This document shows positions 1 through 6,256 of a stretch of 8,821 nucleotides of DNA, piece by piece. Source of the stretch: Thermococcales archaeon 44_46 (lineage in GTDB: Archaea; Methanobacteriota_B; Thermococci; Thermococcales; Thermococcaceae); contig LGET01000057.1 in NCBI GenBank assembly GCA_001507935.1, positions 1-8,821 on the forward strand, written 5' to 3'. The position numbers and the translations under genes were made by a program. Within the stretch, counting starts at the first letter, position 1; each line of letters begins with the position of its first letter. The notes beneath the pieces were generated by a model. That model saw nothing but the letters and a program-made list of their open reading frames with translations, was not told the DNA's origin and searched no databases.

Positions 1-661
1 GTGTAGATCTTCTCAATCTCCCGCTCCACCTGGGCAAATCTCACACCGGGCTTTGTATTCTCTACAGAAGTTATGTATGCTTCTTCCATAGCCGCTATGG
101 CATTTTTTGCCCTTTCACTTATTTCTCCCACTGGAAAAGACCTAGTTATGTTTGCGTAATAGTGGTTCCAGTCGGCACCTATTACCACTGAGACAACACT
201 TCCCTCCCTAATCCTAACATCTTTGAAGGGCTCTGCATGTGCCCTTGGAGTTGCTGAAACGTAGACTTTTGGCTCTTATTTCTTCCTCTGCAATTTTCAT
301 TCCTTTTACAGCTATTTTTCCAGCTTTTCTTATGTTCTCTAACTCCCACTCATCCTTGATCATCCTAAGCTCCATAGAAAGTCCTCTGACGTCAACGATA
401 TCCACCCCAGGGTTGAGCTTCTTAAAGAGTTCATAGAAGAGTATATAATCACTCTCATTCCTGAGCATCACTGGAGAGTGGCCCGTAAGTGCCGAAACTT
501 ACCCTGAGTTTCCTATCCCTGCAGTTCCTCCTTATCACTCTTTTCTCGTCCTCCTCGAACTTTTCAAGCACGTAGAGGATTTTCAACTCTTCTAGAGGGG
601 GAATCAACCAAGAACTTAACCGGCATTGGGATGACCTCCAACCCAGAGGGTTTTAATCTGC
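1..661 (-). pseudogene. M24 peptidase-like gene, broken remainder (5' part lies at 1645-1836)
   Basis: This is the downstream part of an M24 (creatinase/Xaa-Pro peptidase-like) gene, running off the left edge. It reads in four segments: about 661-597 (L-K-P-S-G-L-E-V-I-P-M...), about 598-480 (L-E-E-L-K-I-L...), 471-271 (D-Y-I-L-F-Y-E-L-F... then M-I-K-D-E-W-E-L-E-N-I-R-K-A-G, the linker and first helix of the catalytic domain) and 269-1 (A-T-P-R-A-H-A-E-P, G-A-D-W-N-H-Y-Y-A-N-I-T-R). Frame changes lie at the G run 597-601, near 475-485, and near 255-275. The last also skips the stretch of roughly 20-35 residues usually found between the I-R-K-A-G helix and the first catalytic strand, so it looks like a small internal deletion. 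The gene cannot make a full protein. The metal-ligand positions of the family (D-x-G-A and S-D-x-T-R) read V-I-G-A and A-N-I-T-R, so even the ancestor may not have been a peptidase. M24 identity is confident. The join to the 1645-1836 fragment is inferred. Confidence 0.82.
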
Positions 662-1309
662 CAGCGTGCTTTTTAGGAGCTCCCACTTTTCCCTGAGAGT
701 TTTTACGCGCTCAGCGTATTCTTTGATCCCAAATTCCTCGAACAGTCCGATATGTTTCTCAAGTTCCGTAATTGCCATCCCTACGACTTCGGCAACATAT
801 TCGGCAATTTTTCTGGCACTAAGTCTCGCAACTTTGTTGTACGTGGTACTCACGAGATGCAGATCCTCTCCTTCTGTAAATGCGAAGATTATTACCGTTG
901 GGTCATAACTCCCGAAAGTTGAGCAAAACACTGGATTCGTTGTCACGATTCCGAACCGTTCTTCTAGAATTGCCCTGGCCTTTTCAGCTTCCTTCCTCCA
1001 CCATCCCGGGAGCTGGCTCATATCCGTGAATATCCTCCCGTTAAAGTCGATATTTCCCGGCACATCCCCACGGAGGGAATAAAATGCCAGTGCAATGAGG
1101 TCTGAAACAAATACGTCAAAATCAACTGTGGCTTGGAATATTTCGTTCCCTTTGTAATACATCCACGCTTCATACTCCTCCAAGCATTTAGTGATGATCA
1201 CATCAGGGCTCTCACCATTTTCAAGCCCGTGCTCTATGATTTCTCTTCCCATCCTATCAAATGTCTCATAACCACCATAAAACTTGAATTTAATTTCAAA
1301 CTCTTTCAT
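653..1309 (-). CDS. Unknown protein, candidate immunity protein for the adjacent toxin domain
   Basis: A 218-residue acidic, soluble protein with no signal peptide or membrane segment that I can see, and no family I recognise. The start at 1309 is well supported by a near-perfect Shine-Dalgarno, AAGGAGGTGA (plus 1323-1314), four bases before the ATG. It begins 38 bases after the stop of the toxin-like domain, the usual toxin-then-immunity order. Its stop at 653-655 coincides with the point where M24 sequence resumes, so the gene looks like the distal half of a cassette inserted in that gene. It appears beta-rich in the middle and ends in long helices. Residues about 129-172 (F-G-S-Y-D-P, then two strands, an acidic turn and a helix) resemble the end of the product of 6624-7487. 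The immunity role rests on position and this resemblance only. It could equally be an unrelated passenger gene. Confidence 0.5.
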   Translation of the reverse strand: MKEFEIKFKFYGGYETFDRMGREIIEHGLENGESPDVIITKCLEEYEAWMYYKGNEIFQATVDFDVFVSDLIALAFYSLRGDVPGNIDFNGRIFTDMSQLPGWWRKEAEKARAILEERFGIVTTNPVFCSTFGSYDPTVIIFAFTEGEDLHLVSTTYNKVARLSARKIAEYVAEVVGMAITELEKHIGLFEEFGIKEYAERVKTLREKWELLKSTLAD

Positions 1310-1347
1310 ATCGTCACCTCCTTAGGCAAAAAATTAAAGTAAAAAGC

Positions 1348-1836
1348 TTACCTATCTACTGGAAATGCCGTGACAATCCTATATATCCCATTTTTCAATT
1401 GAATCACGACTCTTAACTTGTTCTTCATTCCCATTCCATGGTAATATTTTTCAAGGGCTAATTTTTTATACTTACTGCTTGATCCTGGGCAATAGGAGTT
1501 CCCAGTTTCAATCGTCTCCCTGAGCATCTGGAAAAGCATGTCCGCAGTTAAGTACTTGAATTTTGACTTGTATCTCCACTTTTCTTCTAAGATGTGCCGT
1601 TCAATAATGTGTTTTGCCCCTTCTTTATCAATTATAACGTCACGTTCGGCTTCTCCTTTGGCAACGATTACGATTGGTTCTCCCTCTTGAGGTATTAAAA
1701 GGGCTGGCCTAAGCCACTTCGTGCCGGTGAAGTAAACAAAAGTCGAGAGCGTTCTTATTACGGCACCGTCGATGTCTTCCCTCTTCAAAAGCTCCTGGAA
1801 CCGGTTTATTCTTTTCTCAAAAATTTTTCTTTCCAT
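1348..1836 (-). CDS. Chimeric protein: M24 N-terminal fragment fused to a toxin-like (possible RNase) domain
   Basis: A 162-residue in-frame chimera. Residues 1-64 are the start of an M24 creatinase-N domain (R-I-N-R-F-Q-E-L-L-K, V-Y-F-T-G-T, ending V-A-K-G-E-A-E). Residues 66-162 are a different domain, homologous to the fragment at 7495-7791. Its key features are D66-V-I-I-D, G73-A-K-H-I-I-E-R-H81 with two conserved histidines, and Y152-R-I-V-T-A-F-P close to the end. This pattern of an H-I-x-x-x-H motif and a terminal strand with T-[AS]-[FY]-P recalls toxin tips of the barnase/EndoU/colicin E5/RelE (BECR) nuclease superfamily, but I cannot confirm the family. The start at 1836 has GAGGTG six bases upstream and is the original M24 start. 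There is no export signal, so the toxin part would be made in the cytoplasm. A possible immunity gene follows after 38 bases. It may be expressed like a toxin-antitoxin pair, or be silent debris. Confidence 0.6.
   Translation of the reverse strand: MERKIFEKRINRFQELLKREDIDGAVIRTLSTFVYFTGTKWLRPALLIPQEGEPIVIVAKGEAERDVIIDKEGAKHIIERHILEEKWRYKSKFKYLTADMLFQMLRETIETGNSYCPGSSSKYKKLALEKYYHGMGMKNKLRVVIQLKNGIYRIVTAFPVDR
1603..1641. repeat. Diverged direct repeat, copy 1 (toxin domain start)
   Basis: Thirty-nine bases matching 7753-7791 at 33 of 39 positions in the same orientation and codon phase. They encode the D-V-I-I-D...A-K-H-I-I block at the front of both toxin-like domains. The homology begins at the D codon (1639-1641), immediately next to the M24 junction. 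Confidence 0.8.
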
Positions 1837-1866
1837 ACTTCACACCTCACAAATATACGAGTTTTG

Positions 1867-1878
1867 AAAAAATAAAAG
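1867..1878 (-). terminator. Oligo-T terminator after the cupin gene, possibly also a TATA region
   Basis: On the minus strand the sequence TTTTATTTTTTC begins a few bases after the cupin stop codon (1880-1882). That fits intrinsic oligo-T termination in Thermococcales and would end the fprA operon. The same T/A-rich stretch lies about 30-40 bases before the M24/toxin start at 1836 and could double as its TATA element. I cannot separate the two roles. Confidence 0.4.
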
Positions 1879-1879
1879 C

Positions 1880-2191
1880 TTAGCCGAGCTTGACAACCAA
1901 AAACTTCAGGGGCAAACTGCCCGCGTTCCTGACGGCATGAGGAATATTTTTTGGAAGAAAGACTAGGAAGTCTTTTTTAGCTTCCTCGCTTTCCTCCCCA
2001 ACCTCCACGAGGGCTTTTCCCCTTATGATGTAAATAAACGCATCAACTGGCGTTGTGTGCCTCTCTAAAGCCTCTCCTGGGTTTAAAGTGACAAGCATTA
2101 CCTTTGCATTTTCCCTCTTGAGCAGGGCTCTAACGTCAGCACCATGAGGATTGTCAATACGCTCGGCCTCTTCAGCCCTAACCACAAGCAT
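1880..2191 (-). CDS. Small single-domain cupin protein
   Basis: A 103-residue protein made of one cupin beta-barrel, about the usual size for a stand-alone cupin. Cupin motif 1 is at about 39-58 (P-G-E-A-L-E-R-H45-T-T-P-V-D-A-F-I-Y-I-I-R-G). Motif 2 is at about 75-91 (F-L-V-F-L-P-K-N-I-P-H85-A-V-R-N). H45 and H85 are likely metal ligands. The usual second histidine and glutamate of motif 1 are replaced by T47 and D50, so metal binding may be altered. The ATG follows the stop of the DUF438 gene after a single base and is preceded by GGAGGGA, so it is the last, translationally coupled gene of the fprA operon. A role as a small-molecule or metal sensor, or accessory factor for the oxygen/NO response, is a guess from context. 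Confidence 0.85.
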   Translation of the reverse strand: MLVVRAEEAERIDNPHGADVRALLKRENAKVMLVTLNPGEALERHTTPVDAFIYIIRGKALVEVGEESEEAKKDFLVFLPKNIPHAVRNAGSLPLKFLVVKLG

Positions 2192-2192
2192 A

Positions 2193-3533
2193 TCAGTCCC
2201 TCCAGTCCAAAAGCCTCTTCTCCCCTTCTATCGCCTTGTAAGGCGCAATGTCCATCGTCATCTCAAGCGTCCCTATGTACTCGCCTTTCTCGTTGAACAG
2301 AGGAACATACTTGATGTAAACGTACTTTTCTCTTAGCCTGAGCCAGAAGGTTGCCTCTTTCTTCCTTCCCTCCTTAAAGGCCTTGAGGATTTTGTTGACG
2401 ACGTAAACGCTCTTCGGCGGGTGGCAGAGCTGAACCGGCCTTCCGAGCACCGATGGTGTCCTCGTGAAAATCCTCTCTCCGGGTGAGAAGAACCTAACCC
2501 TATCGTCTTTGTCTATGAAGGTCACGTCAACAGGGAGCGCCTCAAAGATCGCCTTTAGCTCTTCTAAATTCAGATAGCCCGTTCCGAGGTCTATGTCTCC
2601 CTCACGCTTTAGCTGGGTTTTATCGAACTCTAAAGGCTGACCTCTAAGGGCCTGCTGGACTTCCTTCGGGAGGGTAAGGAGTTGTTCAACGCTCAGCTCG
2701 GGGTTTATCTCCCAGGGGTGGAGGGGCTTAACGTCCTCACCCGGATCCCACTCCGGCGGCTTTACCTTGTAGTAGCCGATTTCATCTTCCTGCATCTTTA
2801 TTGCCTTCCACTCGCCCTCGCTTAAGAGAGCCTTGAGCGTTGGGTAGAAGATGTTGTTCTCCCTGAAAACCATGTCACTCAAAGCGAAGGCCGCTTCACC
2901 GGCCTTTGCCTTGAATTTCTCCACAAACCCCTCCCAGGGCATCTCCTCCCTCTTTCTCAAAAGCTCTGCAAGTTGCTTTATCATGGCCCTTATCTCGTCG
3001 TGCTTCGTCCAGAGGACTGTGGCTATGGCAGTCAGGCCTCTCCTCTCTATGTACGGGAATATCAACATCTCCTCGCGGTTGTAGTGGGTGAAGCCGACCA
3101 TTCTCAAGTTGTCTACTATCTCCTCCAGAACGCCTAGGATTTCTTTACGCATACGTTCGTCTTTTGTTGTTGCCAAAGTTCTTGCATAGAGATTGAGCAT
3201 CTCAGAGTCCTTCATTATTTCCTTGTTCTCCTGGTATAGGGTCTTAAGTGGATGACCTTCAGGCAAATCTTTCTCTTCTAGTTCTTCGGTTCCCTTGACT
3301 GCTTCACGGAACAGCTCGACATGAAGGTCGCACATCTTGGCTATATCCCTGGCGGAAATTCCCTCCTTCACAAGCTCCTGCTCGATGAGGGGTATCTCAA
3401 GCGGAGAGATGTTGCTCAAAACTGCTCTAAACTCTTCCTTGAGCTTCTCAACACTCTCTCCTTCGTGTATCCTTAGGAGGAGCTTCTTGAGCTGTTCCTT
3501 CTTGTACTCGCGGGTGTTCAAAAGTTCGGTCAT
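2193..3533 (-). CDS. DUF438 hemerythrin-like / PAS domain protein
   Basis: A 446-residue protein with three parts: an N-terminal DUF438 helical region (about 1-85), a hemerythrin HHE four-helix bundle (about 90-245) and a C-terminal PAS domain (about 325-432). Diiron-ligand candidates are H94 (G-H-P-L), H150 and E154 (T-H-Y-N-R-E-E-M-L-I-F-P-Y), H178 (K-H-D-E-I-R) and E225 (F-R-E-N-N-I-F-Y-P). The position normally occupied by the last histidine, four residues before E225, is M221. The PAS part carries F-F-S-P-G-E-R-I-F and G-R-P-V-Q-L-C-H-P-P-K-S-V, typical of DUF438 proteins. Related proteins (RIC/YtfE type) repair iron-sulfur clusters or sense oxygen and NO. The start at 3533 is chosen because it lies one base after the fprA stop, with GGGGTGA just upstream. 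A longer frame from 3620 would overlap fprA. It is the second gene of the operon. Confidence 0.93.
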   Translation of the reverse strand: MTELLNTREYKKEQLKKLLLRIHEGESVEKLKEEFRAVLSNISPLEIPLIEQELVKEGISARDIAKMCDLHVELFREAVKGTEELEEKDLPEGHPLKTLYQENKEIMKDSEMLNLYARTLATTKDERMRKEILGVLEEIVDNLRMVGFTHYNREEMLIFPYIERRGLTAIATVLWTKHDEIRAMIKQLAELLRKREEMPWEGFVEKFKAKAGEAAFALSDMVFRENNIFYPTLKALLSEGEWKAIKMQEDEIGYYKVKPPEWDPGEDVKPLHPWEINPELSVEQLLTLPKEVQQALRGQPLEFDKTQLKREGDIDLGTGYLNLEELKAIFEALPVDVTFIDKDDRVRFFSPGERIFTRTPSVLGRPVQLCHPPKSVYVVNKILKAFKEGRKKEATFWLRLREKYVYIKYVPLFNEKGEYIGTLEMTMDIAPYKAIEGEKRLLDWRD

Positions 3534-3534
3534 T

Positions 3535-4710
3535 TCACTCACCCCTAACCTTTTTCGCCAGGAGGTCGGCCAAGCTGTGGAGGGCTTTGTAGTCCTCTTC
3601 CTTCGGCCTCGCGTGGACATCTATCGTCCCGAGCAGTTCAAGGCTTGCACCTTTCAGAATCTCCAGTATTGCATTTATGCTCCTCCCGTGCCACCCGTGG
3701 GAGCCTATTAAGACGGCATATTTCGCTGGGGGCCTCAGGGCCTTCACGAGGTAGGCGGCATAAACGGCGAGCGGATGGGCGCTCCCGAGCACTGTAGGAG
3801 CCGCCAGAACTATGGCCCTTGAGTCAACGAGGTCCTTTGCAAGCTCCCCGATGTCGGCGCTCACGAGGTCGTGAACCTTAACGTCAATCCCTTTGGCCAC
3901 AAGTAAATCAGCCAGCTCCTTCGCCATCTCCCTGTTGGAGCCCCACATGCTCACATAAGCTACAAGCACCTTCTCCCTAGTCTCTCCCTTCACCCAGCTT
4001 TCGTAGGCTTTTAGAATCCTCTCCGGGTTTCTGTAGATGGGACCGTGGCTCGGGGCTATCATTTTGATCTCCAGCCCTTTGAGCTTTTCCATGGCTCTTT
4101 TGGCCATGCCTGCGAAGGGCATCATGATCTCACCGAAGTACCTCTGGGCGTACTCGATTATGGAGGGAACCTCGTCATCGTAAAGGCCGTGGGCAGTGTG
4201 AGCACCGAAGAAGTCACATGGGAACAGCACTTTGTCCTCAACGAGATATGTGAACATCGTCTCCGGCCAGTGGAGCCATGGAGCTTCTATAAAGCGGAGC
4301 GTTTTGCCTCCGAGGTCTACCTCATCCCCGTCCTTTACGACCATTATCCTCTCATCGGGGACATTGTAGTATGCTTTTGCGAGCTCTTTTCCCTTTTCCG
4401 TTGTGATGAGGAGGGCCTTCCCGTTACGCTCCATTATGTAGGGTATTGCACCCGCGTGATCAGGCTCAGCGTGGTTCATGACCACGTAGTCTATCTCCTC
4501 AAAAGGGAGTATCTCACTGACCTTTTCCTCAAGTTCTCTCTCGAAACCCGGGTTCACCGTGTCTATGAGGGCGCTCTTTTCGTTGCCGACCACGAGGTAG
4601 GCGTTGTAAGAGGTACCTTCCGGGAGGGGGATGAGGGAGTCAAATATTCTCCTGCTCCAGTCCTTAACACCAACCCAGTAGACTCCATCCAAGAGTTTCA
4701 CACTTTTCAT
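3535..4710 (-). CDS. fprA: FprA-type flavodiiron protein (A-type flavoprotein, O2/NO reductase)
   Basis: A 391-residue cytoplasmic flavodiiron protein of normal length. Residues 1-245 are a metallo-beta-lactamase-like diiron domain with the full ligand set: H80-A-E82-P-D84-H85, H147 (W-L-H-W-P-E), D166 (F-P-C-D-F-F-G-A-H) and H222 (A-P-S-H-G-P-I-Y). Residues 247-391 are a flavodoxin domain that binds FMN (start V-L-V-A-Y-V-S-M-W-G-S-N; later A-A-P-T and G-S-H-G-W-H-G). The family reduces O2 to water or NO to N2O, in Thermococcales probably with electrons from rubredoxin. The ATG has AGGTGGT upstream and a BRE/TATA at about 4745-4761. It is the first gene of a tight three-gene operon with the DUF438 and cupin genes, and it is divergent from the DUF2249-DUF1858 gene. 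Whether O2 or NO is preferred cannot be told from sequence. Confidence 0.96.
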   Translation of the reverse strand: MKSVKLLDGVYWVGVKDWSRRIFDSLIPLPEGTSYNAYLVVGNEKSALIDTVNPGFERELEEKVSEILPFEEIDYVVMNHAEPDHAGAIPYIMERNGKALLITTEKGKELAKAYYNVPDERIMVVKDGDEVDLGGKTLRFIEAPWLHWPETMFTYLVEDKVLFPCDFFGAHTAHGLYDDEVPSIIEYAQRYFGEIMMPFAGMAKRAMEKLKGLEIKMIAPSHGPIYRNPERILKAYESWVKGETREKVLVAYVSMWGSNREMAKELADLLVAKGIDVKVHDLVSADIGELAKDLVDSRAIVLAAPTVLGSAHPLAVYAAYLVKALRPPAKYAVLIGSHGWHGRSINAILEILKGASLELLGTIDVHARPKEEDYKALHSLADLLAKKVRGE

Positions 4711-4722
4711 ATTACCACCTTC

Positions 4723-4736
4723 ATGACGTATGTCAT
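4723..4736. promoter_or_regulatory. Candidate operator in the fprA promoter
   Basis: The palindromic 14-mer ATGACGTATGTCAT has arms ATGAC/GTCAT around a 4-base centre. It sits about 10 bases downstream of the fprA TATA element, over the expected transcription start. Its right half, extended by one base (ATGTCATA, 4730-4737), recurs at 4793-4800 in the opposing promoter. Binding by a redox- or NO-responsive regulator is inferred. It does not match the GTT-N3-AAC site known for SurR. Confidence 0.4.
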
Positions 4737-4744
4737 ATCAAATG

Positions 4745-4761
4745 CTTTTAAGCCTTTCTGG
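4745..4761 (-). promoter_or_regulatory. fprA operon promoter (BRE + TATA)
   Basis: Reading the minus strand, AGAAAGG (BRE-like) followed by CTTAAAAG (TATA-like) lies about 35-50 bases before the fprA ATG at 4710. That predicts transcription start near 4723 and a leader of about 12 bases holding the AGGTGGT ribosome binding site. Confidence 0.6.
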
Positions 4762-4773
4762 ACAGAATTGCCC

Positions 4774-4788
4774 AGCAAAGTTTATATG
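4774..4788 (+). promoter_or_regulatory. Promoter of the DUF2249-DUF1858 gene (BRE + TATA)
   Basis: AGCAAAG followed by TTTATATG is a typical archaeal BRE/TATA pair. Transcription would start around 4808-4812, leaving a short leader with a GGTGATG ribosome binding site before the ATG at 4821. Confidence 0.65.
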
Positions 4789-4792
4789 CCAA

Positions 4793-4800
4793 ATGTCATA
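4793..4800. promoter_or_regulatory. Second copy of the ATGTCATA element
   Basis: An exact copy of the 8-mer at 4730-4737, five bases after the TATA of the plus-strand gene. One copy therefore lies between TATA and start in each of two divergent promoters, as expected for one regulator controlling both. An 8-mer can recur by chance in 110 AT-rich bases, so support is modest. Confidence 0.35.
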
Positions 4801-4820
4801 AATGGGGGCGGTGATGGAAA

Positions 4821-5288
4821 ATGATGCTGGATGTGAGGGGTTTGAAACCTCCACAGCCTGCCCTCATGATACTGGAAAACCTTGAGAGGCTCAAAACCGG
4901 GGAGACCCTTGAGGTACTTGGCGACAAACCCTTTGTAGATATAATACCCAAGCTTGAGGAAGCGGGCTATCAAGTGGAGCTGAACAAAGTGGGAGAGTTC
5001 TTCGTGCTGAAGGTCACAAAGACAGAGGGGTCAAAAGAGCTGAAAATGGAGGTTGAAGAGTGCGATGAGGAGCTGAAGGAGATAACGGAAGACACCAACG
5101 TGGCGAAACTCCTCAAAGCTTACCCTGAATCCCTCGATATACTCGTCAAGTACGGCTTTTCACCGCTCCAGAACCCTGTGCTCAGAAAAACCCTCGCAAG
5201 GACGGTAACGCTGAGACAGGCCAAGAAGCTCATCGGCATGAGCGATGAGAAGTTCAAAGAGATGATGGAAGAACTGAAAAGGCTGTAA
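4821..5288 (+). CDS. DUF2249 (TusA-like) - DUF1858 two-domain protein
   Basis: A 155-residue protein with two small domains. Residues 1-67 are TusA/SirA-like DUF2249 (L-D-V-R-G-L-K-P-P-Q-P, then L-E-R-L-K-T-G-E-T-L-E-V-L). The TusA catalytic cysteine is absent: the motif reads K-P-P-Q-P, so simple sulfur relay through that residue is unlikely. Residues about 88-155 are DUF1858, a short helical domain also found at the front of ScdA/RIC iron-sulfur repair proteins (I-T-E-D-T-N-V-A-K-L-L, Y-G-F-S-P-L-Q-N-P, T-L-R-Q-A-K-K-L-I-G-M). These domains commonly occur with DUF438 hemerythrin proteins, and here the gene is divergent from that operon. A role in nitrosative/oxidative damage repair is inferred. 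Two ATGs in tandem (4821, 4824) are possible starts. Confidence 0.87.
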   Translation: MMLDVRGLKPPQPALMILENLERLKTGETLEVLGDKPFVDIIPKLEEAGYQVELNKVGEFFVLKVTKTEGSKELKMEVEECDEELKEITEDTNVAKLLKAYPESLDILVKYGFSPLQNPVLRKTLARTVTLRQAKKLIGMSDEKFKEMMEELKRL

Positions 5289-5326
5289 GAAGGTAGATAG
5301 TTCAGTTCAAAACATTTCCATTGAGG

Positions 5327-5369
5327 TTTGTTTTTAGTAATCTCAACCTACGAGGGATTTATTTTTGTT
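5327..5369 (+). terminator. Oligo-T terminators after the DUF2249-DUF1858 gene
   Basis: Two T-rich runs, TTTGTTTTT (5327-5335) and TTTATTTTTGTT (5358-5369), lie 40-80 bases after the stop. This matches T-rich termination in Thermococcales and separates the gene from the convergent 5412-6206 gene. Confidence 0.5.
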
Positions 5370-5379
5370 AATCATTAAA

Positions 5380-5401
5380 GCCACCGAACTTTGGCGGGGG
5401 C
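5380..5401. other. GC-rich hairpin between convergent genes
   Basis: Arms GCCACCG and CGGGGGC pair with one A-G mismatch around the 8-base loop AACTTTGG. The hairpin stands out from the AT-rich intergenic sequence. It lies 10 bases after the stop of the 5412-6206 gene. It could stabilise or end that transcript, but no T run follows it on the minus strand. Function unknown. Confidence 0.35.
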
Positions 5402-5411
5402 CATCACCCGC

Positions 5412-6206
5412 TCAATATAGTTCAGCCCCTGTTTGAGCTTTAAAGTATTCCTCGGCCCTCTTGATTAAGAATTCGTTTTTAATTTTCTTTCCAATACGCT
5501 TGAAGATCAACGTGGTTATGTCTCCGCTGAGCCATGTTTTGTCTTCAATTAGCTCTCGGTAGCTCTCTTCATCAGTTAAATCGCTTTCTCTTACTGAAAC
5601 AAGTATTTTATAACTATCCAATCTCTTGATTAGGACATAATCTTCCTCCTCCCGTCCGGGTCTTTCAATCAGCTCGTAGAGACCGTCCTCCAAGTCTAAG
5701 AGTTCTTTCTTCACTATGGTAACGCCCGAAGGAACGATTTCAAGCTTTTTCCTTTTCACAGTCTCAACTAACCATTCGTAGAAAAGAAACTGGTTGTTTT
5801 CTTCAAAGCCTGCATCTCTGAGGTCGTGATCGTCCGTGTAACCACAGATGAGGACCGCCCCAACCCCCATCAGCTTTCCGAGGAACTTCATAAGTTCGGG
5901 ACTCAGGACGAACAGCCACCTGCCGGTGGAGACTCCAATCTGGAGGAGCGTCATGTTCTCCTTTGAGTACGTTTCAACCTCAAGCCAGTCAAAGGAATCT
6001 TCCTCGGTGGTTTTCAGCTCGTAGTGCAGTTCTCCCACTGCAACCAGCCTAAATCCCCTCATATCAAAGATGAACTTCAGGTGCTCTTCTCGTCTTTCCC
6101 GCTGGTACGCGAGTTCGCGAGTGTACTTGAACTCGCGCGAGAGCTTCTCAAGCACTTCTCCCCAAGGCTTATCAAACACGGCGACAACATAATACGTGGT
6201 TCCCAT
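5412..6206 (-). CDS. Unknown protein, candidate immunity protein for the nuclease-like ORF
   Basis: A 264-residue soluble, charged protein that I do not recognise. It starts with a hydrophobic beta strand (T-T-Y-Y-V-V-A-V-F). It has a mixed alpha/beta middle, including Y-S-K-E-N-M-T-L-L-Q-I-G-V-S-T-G-R and G-A-V-L-I-C-G-Y-T-D-D-H-D-L, and ends in a lysine-rich helix. There is no signal peptide and no clear transmembrane helix. The ATG at 6206 has a G-rich GGGGGGAGTGG upstream. It follows the nuclease-like gene by 50 bases in the same direction and closes the array, so by position it is the partner or immunity gene of that ORF. I see no resemblance to the other two presumed immunity proteins. 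Function is not shown by any motif. Confidence 0.5.
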   Translation of the reverse strand: MGTTYYVVAVFDKPWGEVLEKLSREFKYTRELAYQRERREEHLKFIFDMRGFRLVAVGELHYELKTTEEDSFDWLEVETYSKENMTLLQIGVSTGRWLFVLSPELMKFLGKLMGVGAVLICGYTDDHDLRDAGFEENNQFLFYEWLVETVKRKKLEIVPSGVTIVKKELLDLEDGLYELIERPGREEEDYVLIKRLDSYKILVSVRESDLTDEESYRELIEDKTWLSGDITTLIFKRIGKKIKNEFLIKRAEEYFKAQTGAELY

Positions 6207-6256
6207 ACCACTCCCCCCCAGGATTCATTACATAATTGAGAAATAAAGAAACATGT

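Larger units (their letters stand above)
653..1641 (-). other. Toxin-domain/immunity cassette inserted in the M24 gene
   Basis: M24-like sequence stops after ...V-A-K-G-E-A-E (codons at 1645-1665) and picks up again as L-K-P-S-G-L-E-V at about 661. The roughly 0.98 kb between holds exactly one toxin-like domain and one following gene. Joining the flanks would give G-E-A-E-R-L-K-P-S-G, which reads as an uninterrupted creatinase-N domain, so little or no host sequence seems lost. I see no obvious target-site duplication or terminal inverted repeats at the two edges, and no transposase or integrase inside, so the insertion mechanism is unknown. The right-hand edge is uncertain by a few bases. 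Confidence 0.55.

Noticed and set aside
455..626. A separate small gene starting at ATG 626 with GGAGGT upstream
   Set aside because: The frame breaks after about 20 codons, and the sequence continues into recognisable M24 sequence. It is better explained as the M24 creatinase-N region with frameshifts.
3534..3620. An N-terminal extension of the DUF438 protein
   Set aside because: The extra 29 codons overlap the fprA coding region. The ATG at 3533 has its own Shine-Dalgarno and matches the family's usual start.
4711..4820. SurR binding site in the divergent promoter
   Set aside because: No GTT-N3-AAC element is present.
4045..4824. A 259-codon plus-strand open frame
   Set aside because: It lies antisense to fprA, whose ligands and domains are unmistakable, and its translation has no domain-like pattern. 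It is a shadow frame.
5370..5411. C/D box small RNA in the convergent gap
   Set aside because: A GTGATGG resembles box C, but the required final A and a properly spaced CTGA box D are missing.
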